From contig CACBAM010000002.1 in NCBI GenBank assembly GCA_902537215.1, positions 150,305-214,304 on the forward strand: DNA of 64,000 nucleotides, read 5' to 3'. The notes under the pieces are model-generated. The model saw only the letters and a list, made by a program, of their open reading frames with translations, ran no database searches and was not told the origin of the DNA. Shown here piece after piece: positions 45,003-55,444 of this stretch (position 1 is the first letter of the stretch; every line of letters starts with the position of its first letter). The stretch is from an uncultured Alphaproteobacteria bacterium (lineage in GTDB: Bacteria; Pseudomonadota; Alphaproteobacteria; Rhodobacterales; Rhodobacteraceae). The translations under genes were made by a program, and so were the position numbers.

Positions 45003-45494
45003 ATGGGGTATAAATTAAAATATTTTTTGAAATACTTACTTTGGTTGGACTTTTTTAAAGCATCAGGTCTTGCGTTTAAGTATTTTTTCAAGAAAAAAGC
45101 CACTATAAATTACCCATACGAAAAAGGACGCATTTCACCGAGGTTTCGAGGTGAGCATGCTCTCCGAAGGTATGCTAATGGAGAAGAAAGGTGCATAGCT
45201 TGCAAATTATGCGAGGCTATATGTCCAGCGCAAGCAATTGTGATTGACGCCGAAGTAAGAGAAGACGGATCAAGAAAAACTACTAGATACGACATTGATA
45301 TGACGAAATGTATTTATTGTGGTTTTTGCCAAGAGGCATGCCCTGTTGACGCAATAGTAGAGGGCCCAAACTTTGAATTCGCTACTGAGACAAGAGAAGA
45401 GCTTTTTTATACTAAAGAAAAATTGTTAGAGAATGGAGATAAATGGGAAAATGCAATTTCCGAGAACATTAAGCTCGATGCTCCTTACAAATAA
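45003..45494 (+). CDS. nuoI: NADH-quinone oxidoreductase subunit I
   Basis: 163 residues with two 8Fe ferredoxin motifs, [12 protein letters not shown] and [12 protein letters not shown], which bind clusters N6a and N6b. The N-terminal amphipathic region attaches it to the membrane arm. It lies four bases after nuoH. Confidence 0.97.
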   Translation: MGYKLKYFLKYLLWLDFFKASGLAFKYFFKKKATINYPYEKGRISPRFRGEHALRRYANGEERCIACKLCEAICPAQAIVIDAEVREDGSRKTTRYDIDMTKCIYCGFCQEACPVDAIVEGPNFEFATETREELFYTKEKLLENGDKWENAISENIKLDAPYK

Positions 45495-45510
45495 GCAAGG
45501 TAAGTAATTG

Positions 45511-46113
45511 ATGGCTTTATATTTCTTCTATTTTTTTGCTTCTACCGCTATTTTGTCATCCTTTTTTGTGATTTTCGCTAATAATCCTGTTCATTCAGTA
45601 CTTTGGCTTATTGTGACTTTTTTCTCGGTTGCAGGTTTTTTTATTCTTGTAGGGGCAGAATTTTTAGCTCTACTTCTAATGATAGTTTATGTGGGAGCGC
45701 TAGCGGTCTTATTTCTATTCGTAGTTATGATGCTAAATATTAATTTTGCCGGGTTAAGAAGTGGTGTGGCACAATATCTTCCTTTTGGGATTTTAATTGG
45801 ATTAGTTATATTTATTGAATTAATCCTGGCATTTGTTCCTTGGGATTTTAAGGAACAATCTTTTAACAATCTAAGTTCCCCAATTAATCTATCTGAAACA
45901 AACACAGTAGCATTAGGGAAGGTCGTCTATACAGATTATTTTCTACTTTTCCAATGTGCAGGTATTATTTTGTTGATAGCGATGATTGGCTCTATAGTGC
46001 TCACATTGCGGTCGAGACCCGACGTCAAAAGACAAAATATTACAGAGCAAATATTTAGGGATCCTAATTCCTCAATCGAGGTTAAAGACATTAATCCAGG
46101 TGAGGGTATCTGA
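45511..46113 (+). CDS. nuoJ: NADH-quinone oxidoreductase subunit J
   Basis: 200 residues with five membrane helices. [18 protein letters not shown] and [20 protein letters not shown] (the pi-bulge helix region) are typical. I use ATG 45511; a TTG directly before it is in frame. It overlaps nuoK by one base. Confidence 0.96.
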   Translation: MALYFFYFFASTAILSSFFVIFANNPVHSVLWLIVTFFSVAGFFILVGAEFLALLLMIVYVGALAVLFLFVVMMLNINFAGLRSGVAQYLPFGILIGLVIFIELILAFVPWDFKEQSFNNLSSPINLSETNTVALGKVVYTDYFLLFQCAGIILLIAMIGSIVLTLRSRPDVKRQNITEQIFRDPNSSIEVKDINPGEGI

Positions 46114-46418
46114 TGATTCCAATTGAACATTTTCTGATTGTTTCAGCTTCGCTTTTTGTGATCGGTGTTTTTGGAATTTTTCTCAATAGAAAAAATATAA
46201 TTATTATCCTAATGTCTATCGAGCTAATTTTGGCATCTGTGAACATTAATTTTGTTGTTTTTTCATCATATCTTGGAGACTTGGTGGGACAAGTTTTTGC
46301 AATGTTCATTTTGACCGTTGCTGCTGCAGAAGCAGCAATTGGTCTCGCAATAATTGTTTGTTTTTATAGGCTTCGGAATTCTATTTTTATTGAAGATGCG
46401 AATACAATGAAGGGTTAA
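46113..46418 (+). CDS. nuoK: NADH-quinone oxidoreductase subunit K
   Basis: 101 residues with three membrane helices. The motifs [16 protein letters not shown] and [16 protein letters not shown] contain the two membrane Glu residues of the proton path. It starts at an ATG overlapping the nuoJ stop (TGATG). Confidence 0.97.
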   Translation: MIPIEHFLIVSASLFVIGVFGIFLNRKNIIIILMSIELILASVNINFVVFSSYLGDLVGQVFAMFILTVAAAEAAIGLAIIVCFYRLRNSIFIEDANTMKG

Positions 46419-46421
46419 ACA

Positions 46422-48395
46422 TTGATTGAAATCATAATTTTTGGACCTTTGCTAGGATCTTTGATTGCAGGATTTATGTATCGTTCCATAGGTGAAAATG
46501 TAGCAACAATTTTAGCTACATCTATTGTAATACTTGGAGCTATTATTAGTTGGTTTGTTTTCCTTGATATAGTGTCAGTGGATAATGGTTCTGTTGTAGT
46601 CTTCGATTGGATAATATCTGGGTCATTAAACTCCCAATGGGCTGTAAAGGTCGACAGTTTAGTCAAAGTGATGTTGGTAGTAGTATTAAGTATTTCTTCT
46701 TTAGTACATTTGTATTCATTGGGATACATGCGCCACGACCATAATTGGAATTTAGGAGAAAAGTACAAAGCTAGATTTTTCTCTTATTTATCATTTTTTA
46801 CTTTTGCTATGTTGGTTCTTGTTAGTGCAGACAATTTATTACAATTGTTTTTTGGATGGGAAGGGGTTGGGGTAGCATCATATCTGTTAATTGGCTTTTA
46901 TTTTAAAAAACCAACGGCAAATAACGCGGCGATGAAAGCATTTATAGTTAATAGAGTTGGAGATTTCGGTTTTTTAATAGGTATATTCCTTTTATTTTAC
47001 TATTCTGGTTCTATCAATTTTTTAGAGATTTTCAGCTTTTTTTCTGACAATAATCAAATTAAATTACAGGGTTTTAAGATCGAAGAGGTAATATGCTTTT
47101 TCCTTTTTATTGGCGCAATGGGAAAGTCGGCTCAAATTTTTTTGCATACATGGTTGCCCGATGCAATGGAAGGCCCTACACCAGTTTCAGCGCTTATCCA
47201 TGCAGCTACGATGGTTACTGCGGGTGTGTTTTTAACCTGTAGATTTTCTCCTCTGTTCGAAGCTGCACCTCAAGTATCGACTTTAGTTCTACTGGTGGGA
47301 GTCTCAACTGCTTTTTTTGCTGCCACAACAGCTTTAGTTCAAAATGACATAAAAAGAATAATTGCATATTCAACTTGTTCTCAGCTTGGTTACATGTTTG
47401 CCGCCGTCGGGGCTGGCTTTTACCAAGCAGCAATGTTTCATCTTTTCACCCATGCATTTTTCAAGGCTTTACTGTTTCTTGGAGCTGGCTCTGTGATACA
47501 TGCTATGCACCATGAGCAAGATATAAGACGGTTAGGAGGATTGCGTGCAAAATTACCAATTACATTTTTTACAATGACCATTGGTACCTTAGCTATTACG
47601 GGTGTTGGCATTCCTCTAAGTTACTACGTTTTAGGCTTTAACTTTGGACTGTCTGGATTTATTTCCAAAGATATCATTATAGAAGGCGTATTTGCTTCAA
47701 AAAATAGCTATTCTTTTCATGCTTTTGTATTCCTAACATTTTCTGCTCTTTTAACCAGTTTCTATAGCTGGAGGTTGGTATTTCTAACTTTTTTTGGCTC
47801 ATTTAGAGGAAAGATAGATGACTTTAATCGTTGTCATGAACCCGAAAAGACAATGATTATACCTTTGGTCCTCTTGTCCTTAGGCGCAGTTTTTTTTGGA
47901 TCATTTTTTGAATTTGACTTTACAAGCGCAAATTACCAAATTTTTTCAGATTCTATCCTTTTGTCAAAAGAAAACACTATCCTAAAAGACTTTCACTATG
48001 TTCCGGTAATGGTAAAATTAGCACCTTTTTTTGCGATGCTTATTGGTCTTTCAATAGCCATCTATTTCTATTTAATAAACCCCAGAGCTCCGAGTGTTTT
48101 GGCAAATCAACAGCCCATATTATATAAGTTTTTCCTAAATAAATGGTATTTTGATGAACTATATAACGTTATATTTGTTACCTCTGCCAAGAATATAGGC
48201 AATTTTTTCTGGAAAATAGGAGATGTTAAAGTCATTAACGGTTCGATACATGGGATAGGCTTGGCCGTTATACCGTACTTAGTAACCTTAGCAAGCAGGC
48301 TACAGTCTGGCTTTGTATTCCACTATGCGCTTGTCATGATTATCGGCTTCACTGCAATAATGTCATTTTTTATAATCTCTTTTTACGGTTTGTAA
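46422..48395 (+). CDS. nuoL: NADH-quinone oxidoreductase subunit L
   Basis: 657 residues, a Mrp-antiporter-like proton pump with about 14 to 16 helices and the long lateral helix at the C-terminus. FGWEGVGVASYLLIGFY, KSAQIFLHTWLPDAMEGPTP and ALIHAATMVTAGV are diagnostic. The start is TTG at 46422, three bases after nuoK. The stop adjoins the nuoM ATG. Confidence 0.96.
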   Translation: MIEIIIFGPLLGSLIAGFMYRSIGENVATILATSIVILGAIISWFVFLDIVSVDNGSVVVFDWIISGSLNSQWAVKVDSLVKVMLVVVLSISSLVHLYSLGYMRHDHNWNLGEKYKARFFSYLSFFTFAMLVLVSADNLLQLFFGWEGVGVASYLLIGFYFKKPTANNAAMKAFIVNRVGDFGFLIGIFLLFYYSGSINFLEIFSFFSDNNQIKLQGFKIEEVICFFLFIGAMGKSAQIFLHTWLPDAMEGPTPVSALIHAATMVTAGVFLTCRFSPLFEAAPQVSTLVLLVGVSTAFFAATTALVQNDIKRIIAYSTCSQLGYMFAAVGAGFYQAAMFHLFTHAFFKALLFLGAGSVIHAMHHEQDIRRLGGLRAKLPITFFTMTIGTLAITGVGIPLSYYVLGFNFGLSGFISKDIIIEGVFASKNSYSFHAFVFLTFSALLTSFYSWRLVFLTFFGSFRGKIDDFNRCHEPEKTMIIPLVLLSLGAVFFGSFFEFDFTSANYQIFSDSILLSKENTILKDFHYVPVMVKLAPFFAMLIGLSIAIYFYLINPRAPSVLANQQPILYKFFLNKWYFDELYNVIFVTSAKNIGNFFWKIGDVKVINGSIHGIGLAVIPYLVTLASRLQSGFVFHYALVMIIGFTAIMSFFIISFYGL

Positions 48396-49892
48396 ATGGA
48401 CTATATTTTAACCCTTATTACTTTCTTGCCATTAATTGGAGCACTCATAATCGGCCTATTTGTTCAAGGTTCAGGTTCTCAGTCGTCTGAAAATGCAAAA
48501 AGGGTTAGCCTTGTGACTTCTATTATTGTTTTTCTGTTAAGTTTAGTAATGTTTAGCGAGTTTGATAAAAATTCTTCAGATTTTCAGTTTGTTGAAGAAT
48601 TTCTATGGCTTGGCTTTTTTAATTATAAACTTGGTGTGGATGGAATTTCAGTAATATTAATTCTGTTAACAACTGGTATGATGCCGTTGGTATTTCTATC
48701 TAGTTGGACGATTGATAAAAGAGTTAAAGAATATTTAATTTCTTTTTTGATCTTGGAAACGTTGATGGTCGGTGTATTCGTTTCTTTAGATATGTTCTTA
48801 TTTTATGTTTTTTTTGAAGCCGGATTAATACCTATGTTTCTTATAATCGGAATATGGGGTGGTAAGGAACGAGTTTTCGCATCATTTAAATTTTTTCTTT
48901 ACACTCTTTTAGGATCAATTTTGATGCTTATCGCAATGATTATTATGTGGGATATTTCCGGAACAACTGACATTACAAAGCTTTCAAACTATGAATTTGC
49001 AAGCGAACCATTTTACATTTTAGGGTTTTATATTCCCTCAGGAACACAAACTCTTTTATGGTTGGGGTTTTTTGCTTCTTTTGCGGTAAAGCTTCCTATG
49101 TTCCCAGTGCACACGTGGCTACCTGATGCACATGTGCAGGCTCCAACTAGTGGGTCAGTACTCTTAGCCGCTATATTGCTTAAAATGGGCGGGTATGGCT
49201 TTATCAGGTTTAGTATTCCGATGTTTTATGATGCATCACTATATTTTCAGAGCTTTATTTTTATTCTCTCTGTAATTGCTATAATTTATACATCTCTAGT
49301 GGCATTGGTACAAACGGATATGAAAAAATTGATTGCTTATTCTTCAATAGCTCATATGGGTTTTGTAACCATGGGGCTGTTCTCATTTAACCAACAGGGC
49401 ATCGATGGAGCTATATTCCAAATGATTAGTCACGGCTTTATTTCTGCAGCTTTGTTTCTTGCAGTAGGAGTGGTCTATGAAAGAACTCATACAAGGGAAA
49501 TTCTAGCATTTGGTGGTCTCGTTAACAGAATGCCCAATTATGCAATGGTTCTTATGGTTTTGACTTTAGCTAATGTTGGACTGCCAGGTACATCAGGGTT
49601 TATAGGCGAATTTCTTTCGCTTGTTGGTGTTTTTCAGATCGAGCCCATTTATGCAATCTTTGGTGCTGTTGGAGTAATACTTTCAGCCTGCTATGGTCTT
49701 TTGTTGTATAAAAAGGTTATCTTGGGAGAACTCATAAAAGAAAACTTAAAGAGAATAAACGATCTTTCTTTAAGAGAAAAATTTTGCCTTTACCCTCTAG
49801 TTTTGTTAATCATAACTTTTGGGATTTATCCAAAACCTATTATTGAAACCTACAGTGTGTCTGTTGCTAACTACTTACAAATCTTGAATTAA
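48396..49892 (+). CDS. nuoM: NADH-quinone oxidoreductase subunit M
   Basis: 498 residues with about 14 helices. [17 protein letters not shown] with the key Glu, and [20 protein letters not shown], mark it as NuoM. Second antiporter-like proton-pumping subunit, directly abutting nuoL. Confidence 0.97.
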   Translation: MDYILTLITFLPLIGALIIGLFVQGSGSQSSENAKRVSLVTSIIVFLLSLVMFSEFDKNSSDFQFVEEFLWLGFFNYKLGVDGISVILILLTTGMMPLVFLSSWTIDKRVKEYLISFLILETLMVGVFVSLDMFLFYVFFEAGLIPMFLIIGIWGGKERVFASFKFFLYTLLGSILMLIAMIIMWDISGTTDITKLSNYEFASEPFYILGFYIPSGTQTLLWLGFFASFAVKLPMFPVHTWLPDAHVQAPTSGSVLLAAILLKMGGYGFIRFSIPMFYDASLYFQSFIFILSVIAIIYTSLVALVQTDMKKLIAYSSIAHMGFVTMGLFSFNQQGIDGAIFQMISHGFISAALFLAVGVVYERTHTREILAFGGLVNRMPNYAMVLMVLTLANVGLPGTSGFIGEFLSLVGVFQIEPIYAIFGAVGVILSACYGLLLYKKVILGELIKENLKRINDLSLREKFCLYPLVLLIITFGIYPKPIIETYSVSVANYLQILN

Positions 49893-49898
49893 CCCTTA

Positions 49899-51335
49899 AT
49901 GTCTGAGAACTTAAAATATCTAACCCCCGAGTTATTTCTGGTAATATTCAACTTGAGTTTTTTGTGTGTGATGCTTTTTGTCAAATCGTCTTCTATTTTG
50001 CTAAACTGTAACAAAATAGCGGCTTTAGCATTAATAATAACCGCTGTGCTTGTTTATTTTAATCATGTTGACGCTAATCCCATTATTAATGGGTTTTATA
50101 CAAGCAATGAATTCACGGCTTTTTTCAAGATGTTGATACTTTTTCTATCATCTGTAATTCTATATTTAAGTGATGCTTATTTAAAAAAAAATGACTTATT
50201 AAAATATGAGTTTCCAATTCTAATCAATTTTTCTGTTTTTGGAATGTTAGTTGTTATTTCATCAAATGATTTAATGACATTATATTTAGGTATAGAGATC
50301 CAATCTCTTTCATTATATATAATAGCAGCCTATCGTAGAGATAATTTGAAATCGACAGAAGCTGGCCTGAAATACTTTATTCTAGGGGCCCTATCATCGG
50401 GATTACTTTTGTATGGTATATCTCTAGTATACGGCGCCACTGGGTCAACACAATTTCATACAATTTATTCAGCAATAATGTACACAGATAGAACGCTTGG
50501 CATGCAAATAGGTATGGTATTTTTATTATCGGCAATTGCATTTAAATTCGCTGCTTTCCCTTTTCATATGTGGACACCTGACGTTTATGATGGATCGCCG
50601 ACTCCCGTCACCGCATTTATGGCAATTGTTCCAAAGCTAGCTATTGGGGCTATCTTAGCTAAAGTTTTATTTGATGTTTTTGGTGGCATATCAGATAAGT
50701 GGCAGTTGGTTCTTGTCTTTCTTTCAGGAGGTTCAATGATCATTGGTTCTTTTGGAGCTATCGCTCAGAGTAATATTAAAAGAATATTAGGATATTCCTC
50801 AATAGGTCATGTTGGGTTTGCATTAATGGGTTTGGCGGCGGTATCGCCAGAGGGATTAAGTGGATTTATAATTTATTTGTTTCTCTATTCAATAATGATG
50901 CTAGGAATTTTTGCTTTTATATTGAATATGGAAAAAGATGGGGTACTAGTCACCGATATATATTTGTTGGCGAAGTATTCCGAAACTAATCCTGCTACTT
51001 CATTTGCGTTTTCTTTAATTCTGTTTTCTCTCGCCGGTATCCCGCCCTTGGCTGGATTTATTTGTAAACTTTATGTAATGATGGCAATAATTAATTCTGG
51101 TCTTGTGTATCTAGCATTAGTTGGGGCTATTGTGTCAGTGATAGGAGCGTTTTATTATTTAAGAATCGTTTACATTGTTTATTTTTCTGAGTCTAACGAT
51201 AAGTTAGATGCAAACATACCCGCCGGTCATTTACTCGTTCTTTTCCTTTCCTCAACTGCTATTGTTGTTGGGACTTATAATTTGTTAGGTATTGAGCCAT
51301 TAACGCGTGCAGCCGCAGAAAGCTTACTTTATTAA
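49899..51335 (+). CDS. nuoN: NADH-quinone oxidoreductase subunit N
   Basis: 478 residues with about 14 helices. YLGIEIQSLSLYIIAAY and FKFAAFPFHMWTPDVYDG are characteristic. It completes the 14-gene complex I operon. birA follows after 8 bp, as in Rhodobacterales. Confidence 0.97.
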   Translation: MSENLKYLTPELFLVIFNLSFLCVMLFVKSSSILLNCNKIAALALIITAVLVYFNHVDANPIINGFYTSNEFTAFFKMLILFLSSVILYLSDAYLKKNDLLKYEFPILINFSVFGMLVVISSNDLMTLYLGIEIQSLSLYIIAAYRRDNLKSTEAGLKYFILGALSSGLLLYGISLVYGATGSTQFHTIYSAIMYTDRTLGMQIGMVFLLSAIAFKFAAFPFHMWTPDVYDGSPTPVTAFMAIVPKLAIGAILAKVLFDVFGGISDKWQLVLVFLSGGSMIIGSFGAIAQSNIKRILGYSSIGHVGFALMGLAAVSPEGLSGFIIYLFLYSIMMLGIFAFILNMEKDGVLVTDIYLLAKYSETNPATSFAFSLILFSLAGIPPLAGFICKLYVMMAIINSGLVYLALVGAIVSVIGAFYYLRIVYIVYFSESNDKLDANIPAGHLLVLFLSSTAIVVGTYNLLGIEPLTRAAAESLLY

Positions 51336-51343
51336 GATGTATT

Positions 51344-52102
51344 ATGAACCATTTTTTAAATAGTGATGTCATCTGGTTGGAGTCAGTTGATAGTACAAAT
51401 GAAGAGATTAAAAGAAGAATCAAAGGGTTCACCAAACCTACCTGGATAATTGCTAGAAAGCAAAGTAAAGGTAGGGGAAGAAATGGGAATACCTGGTTCA
51501 GCAGTAATGGCAACTTTTCTGGATCAATAATTTTTTTTCCAACTGTTGAACATACTTTTTTACACCTCTATGGTTTTTTTGTAGGGGTCGCTCTTTACAA
51601 TACCATAAAAGAGATTGTTCCAAATGATATTGATATCCGATTGAAGTGGCCAAACGATCTAATGATCGAAAATTGTAAGGTTGCAGGTATTTTACTTGAA
51701 AGTGTCCAAGAGTCCATTTGCCACAAAAGTGGGTTGATAGTTGGTATAGGTGTAAATATAAATTCATCTCCGAAATTAAAAACTAATTCGGAAAAACGGT
51801 ATAAGACCGAATGTCTTGAAAGCTTTATTGATTATAAAATTAATCGATCAATTTTTTTTGGAAAATTTAATGATCAATTAGTTAAGTTAGGATCGAAAAT
51901 TCCGGAAAAAAATTTATGCTCAATTTTAGATATTTGGCAAGCTAGGAGCTACGACAAGGGATCCAGGGTTCAGATTTCCGATAATAAAGGGGAAATAAAT
52001 AGCGGAACGTTTCTTGGATTAGATGAAATTGGAGGACTAATACTTGGTGAAAATACTGGTGTTAAAAAAATATATTCTGGAGATGTTTACTTTGGGGGTT
52101 GA
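51344..52102 (+). CDS. birA: Biotin-[acetyl-CoA-carboxylase] ligase
   Basis: 252 residues. The biotin/AMP-binding loop appears as KQSKGRGRNGNTW, with the Trp-Pro-Asn-Asp-Leu motif KWPNDLM and VGIGVNIN after it. It attaches biotin to carboxylase carrier domains. There is no N-terminal helix-turn-helix, so it is not a repressor. It belongs to the nuo-birA-coaX-rnj run. Confidence 0.95.
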   Translation: MNHFLNSDVIWLESVDSTNEEIKRRIKGFTKPTWIIARKQSKGRGRNGNTWFSSNGNFSGSIIFFPTVEHTFLHLYGFFVGVALYNTIKEIVPNDIDIRLKWPNDLMIENCKVAGILLESVQESICHKSGLIVGIGVNINSSPKLKTNSEKRYKTECLESFIDYKINRSIFFGKFNDQLVKLGSKIPEKNLCSILDIWQARSYDKGSRVQISDNKGEINSGTFLGLDEIGGLILGENTGVKKIYSGDVYFGG

Positions 52103-52105
52103 GTT

Positions 52106-52876
52106 ATGCTTTTGGCAGTAGATGTTGGAAATACTAACTCTGTATTTTCAGTTTCAAAAGAGAAAAAAATATTATCTGAGTGGAGGTGCTCTACTGATGG
52201 AAATATGACTGCAGATCAGTACTTTACATGGTTGCAGCAATTATTTAACATCTCCAATATAAATTATAAAGATATAAATAAAGTAATAGTATCCTCCGTA
52301 GTCCCTGACTCCATCTTCAATTTAAAAGTATTGGCTAAAACGTACTTTAACTGCGTGCCACTAATTGTTGGGTCAGATAATTGTATAGTTCCAATATCTG
52401 TAGATGTTGAAAATGGTGTGAATGTTGGCGCTGATAGATTGGTCAATTCCATAGCGGCTTATAAAGTTATAGGTGGTGATACTATTATTGTTGATTTTGG
52501 AACTGCAACCACATTTGATGTGATTAATGGTTTAGGAAGCTATATAGGTGGAGTGATTGCTCCCGGAGTTGCACTATCTACCAAAGCTCTACATGAAGCT
52601 GCCGCTGCCCTGCCACATGTAGAAGTTAAACGTCCGCCTAATGTTGTAGGAAGAAATACAATTAATTGTATGCAATCAGGGATCTATTGGGGATATCTGA
52701 GTTTGGTTGAGGGTATAATTTTAAAAATTAAACAAGAAAAAAAAATTAGTAATGTTATTGCGACAGGAGGCCTAGCTAATGTTTTTTCCCGCGATACAAG
52801 TATATTTGACAAAATTGACTTAAGACTTACCATCAAGGGCTTAATATATATCTCTAGTTTCAATGAGGATAAATAA
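52106..52876 (+). CDS. coaX: Type III pantothenate kinase
   Basis: 256 residues of the ASKHA fold. LLAVDVGNTNSVFSV is the phosphate-1 loop, VGADRLVNSIAAY follows in the middle, and IIVDFGTATTFDVI is the phosphate-2 loop. It carries out the first step of coenzyme A synthesis. It lies three bases after birA. Confidence 0.95.
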   Translation: MLLAVDVGNTNSVFSVSKEKKILSEWRCSTDGNMTADQYFTWLQQLFNISNINYKDINKVIVSSVVPDSIFNLKVLAKTYFNCVPLIVGSDNCIVPISVDVENGVNVGADRLVNSIAAYKVIGGDTIIVDFGTATTFDVINGLGSYIGGVIAPGVALSTKALHEAAAALPHVEVKRPPNVVGRNTINCMQSGIYWGYLSLVEGIILKIKQEKKISNVIATGGLANVFSRDTSIFDKIDLRLTIKGLIYISSFNEDK

Positions 52877-52878
52877 TT

Positions 52879-54519
52879 TTGAAAGATCATAGCTTAATTT
52901 ACTCACCTATTGGGGGTGCTGGAGAAATTGGCATGAATATGTACGCTTATGGTTTCAAGAAGAAAAATAAGGTAAGTTATATCCTAGTGGATGCCGGTGT
53001 TTCTTTTCCTAAACCGGATACTGAACCAGGTGTGGATTTAATATTCCCTAACCCAAAACTGATACTTAATAACTTGAGAGATTTAGAAGGAATTTTTATT
53101 ACTCATGCTCATGAGGATCATTTGGGTGCCATCGGATTTATCGCTTCAAAAATAGATTGCAAAATATTTTGCAGAAAGTTCACTGCTGAAATTGTAAAGG
53201 ATAAATTAAAGAAATTAAATGTAACCAATAAGCGAGTTGTAACAGTTAAGGAGTGGCCATATGAAGTTAAGCTTAAAAATGCTTCAGTAACTTTTTTTCC
53301 CACAACGCATTCTGTCCCAGAAGCTTCATTTCTGATAATAAAAAGCAGTTTTGGCGTTGTTCTTCATACTGGTGATTTTAAAATAGACAAAAAGCCGCTA
53401 TTAGAAAACCCTCTAGATTATAGCAAGCTAGAAAATGCACTTGGGAGCAGACCTTCCCTGTGTGTGGTAGATTCAACAAATATGCTTAATAAAATTAAAG
53501 GAAAATCCGAGTCTTCACTTAGAGAACCAATTACTAAAATTATTGAAGAGAGTAAAGGCAGAGTGATATTTACATCTTTTGCATCGAATCTTGGTAGATT
53601 AAAAATAATAGCTGAAGCAGGCGAAAAATCAGGAAGGTCAATTGCAGTTTTTGGACGTGCTATGAATAATATGCTCAGCAAAGCAATTGAGACGAGCGTA
53701 TTTACCGATTTTCCAACATTGATTGACTCTAGAAAGGCTTACATGGTTCCTAGGGAAAATTTATTAGTTATTGCAACAGGGTCTCAGGGTGAAATTAGAG
53801 CGGCCTCCGCACAATTATCCCGCGGCAAATATATGGGCTTGGAATTAGAGGATGGTGATACCTTCGTATTCTCTTCCAAAACTATTCCCGGAAATGAAAT
53901 TTCAGTTAATAAGGTAATTAACAACCTTTCCGACAAAGGGGTAGTGGTAAAGTATAGCGATGATAGGGAATTCCATGTAAGCGGGCACACAAACATACCA
54001 GAAATGATGGATTTCTATAAAAAAATCAAACCGCCGCTTGTAATTCCAATGCATGGAGAGATAAGGCATTTGATCGGCCATAAGAGAGTCCTAGCAGAAA
54101 AAAATATCAGAGCTGAAATAGTCAGAAATGGTGAGATTATTGAAATTGATAAAGATTTGAAAATAAAAAAAGATTCTACAAACAGTCCTGAGAGATTATT
54201 TGTAGATGGTAAAATAATTGCAAAGTCTGATAACATTGCGTTTAAAGAAAGAAGTAGAATGTCTACACAAGGATTACTTGTTTTGCAAATAGGATCTGAA
54301 ACATCTAAGAAAGAACTGAAAGTTCAGTTTTCTTCTTTTGGCCTTCCAAGGTTTGAAGATTATTTAAATGAATTGAAAACAAATGCCGAAAGATTTCTAA
54401 ATAATATGGCAAAGAAAAAAAGCAAATATGACTTGGATGAATTTGAGCGTTTTGTAAAAGAAGATGTATATTCAATAAGCGGAAAAAAACCAATAATTAA
54501 GATAACTGAAATGGAATAA
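52879..54519 (+). CDS. rnj: Ribonuclease J
   Basis: 546 residues of the beta-CASP metallo-beta-lactamase family. The metal motif is THAHEDHLGA, followed by HTGDFKID; the beta-CASP and C-terminal motifs include ATGSQGE, HVSGHTN and IPMHGEIRHL. It is an endo- and 5'-exoribonuclease for mRNA and rRNA. The start is TTG at 52879, two bases after coaX. Confidence 0.95.
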   Translation: MKDHSLIYSPIGGAGEIGMNMYAYGFKKKNKVSYILVDAGVSFPKPDTEPGVDLIFPNPKLILNNLRDLEGIFITHAHEDHLGAIGFIASKIDCKIFCRKFTAEIVKDKLKKLNVTNKRVVTVKEWPYEVKLKNASVTFFPTTHSVPEASFLIIKSSFGVVLHTGDFKIDKKPLLENPLDYSKLENALGSRPSLCVVDSTNMLNKIKGKSESSLREPITKIIEESKGRVIFTSFASNLGRLKIIAEAGEKSGRSIAVFGRAMNNMLSKAIETSVFTDFPTLIDSRKAYMVPRENLLVIATGSQGEIRAASAQLSRGKYMGLELEDGDTFVFSSKTIPGNEISVNKVINNLSDKGVVVKYSDDREFHVSGHTNIPEMMDFYKKIKPPLVIPMHGEIRHLIGHKRVLAEKNIRAEIVRNGEIIEIDKDLKIKKDSTNSPERLFVDGKIIAKSDNIAFKERSRMSTQGLLVLQIGSETSKKELKVQFSSFGLPRFEDYLNELKTNAERFLNNMAKKKSKYDLDEFERFVKEDVYSISGKKPIIKITEME

Positions 54520-54601
54520 AAAAATCCACTTGCTGAAAAAAAAGGAATGAGATTTTTTAATATAGTATATTAAAGGACTTAGTTAATTATGGGAATTTAA
54601 A

Positions 54602-55381
54602 TTGCAAAAAGAAAACAACGGATTTAACCAACTGGAAGTTTCTAAAGTACATCACTGGACACCTTCAACATTCTCCTTTTCTTGTGTAAGGCCAGACAAT
54701 TTTAGGTTTAGATCGGGTGAATTTGTCATGATTGGATTGAATATAGATGGTAAACCTGTTCTAAGAGCATACTCAATCGCGTCTCCTAACTGGCACGAAG
54801 AGTTTGAATTTTACTCAATAAAAGTTAAGGATGGGCCCCTGACGTCTAAACTGCAACAGCTGAAGGAAGGAGATCATATAATCTTTAGAGGTAAACCGGT
54901 TGGAACTCTTGTCAATGATGCTTTATTGGAAGGAAAGCGACTTCTTCTCTTTTCCACTGGAACAGGCATTGCACCCTTCACAAGCATTATTCGAGATCCC
55001 GAAACATACGAAAAGTTTAGTGAAGTTATACTGTTTCAAACTTGCCGCCAAATCAACGAACTTGACTTTGGCAAGCGAATTGTTGAATCAATCTTTAAGG
55101 ACGATCTTTTGTCTGAAATAGTATCAGATAAGTTGAAATTTTTTCCAACCACTACAAGAGAGCCTAGTCAATATTTTGGTAGAATAACCGACTGGCTTAA
55201 ATCAAAAAAATTTTTAGAAAAAACCGGAAGTGATTTAAATCCGTCTGAGGATAGGGTTATGATATGTGGTAGCATTGCTATGCTTAATGAATTTAAAGAC
55301 ATTTGTTTGGAAAAAGGTTTTAAAGAGGGATCTAATTCTTCTCCTGGTCAGTTCGTAATTGAAAAAGCTTTCGTTGACTAG
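54602..55381 (+). CDS. fpr: Ferredoxin-NADP reductase
   Basis: 259 residues of the bacterial FPR family. RAYSIASPNWHEEFEFYSIK is the FAD site, FSTGTGIAPFTSI the NADP pyrophosphate loop, and VMICGSIAML follows. The C-terminal tail FVIEKAFVD matches the alphaproteobacterial subclass. It links NADPH with ferredoxin or flavodoxin. The start is TTG at 54602; it stands alone after an 82-bp spacer. Confidence 0.93.
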   Translation: MQKENNGFNQLEVSKVHHWTPSTFSFSCVRPDNFRFRSGEFVMIGLNIDGKPVLRAYSIASPNWHEEFEFYSIKVKDGPLTSKLQQLKEGDHIIFRGKPVGTLVNDALLEGKRLLLFSTGTGIAPFTSIIRDPETYEKFSEVILFQTCRQINELDFGKRIVESIFKDDLLSEIVSDKLKFFPTTTREPSQYFGRITDWLKSKKFLEKTGSDLNPSEDRVMICGSIAMLNEFKDICLEKGFKEGSNSSPGQFVIEKAFVD

Positions 55382-55444
55382 ATAATAATTAGGAAGTATT
55401 CGGTCTAAGTTATTATCAAGATAATTTTTTTAAGGAGAGTAAGT

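Noticed and set aside
54520..54601. Possible terminator after rnj
   Set aside because: A/T runs are present, but no stable GC-containing stem precedes the T tract, so I could not support an intrinsic terminator.
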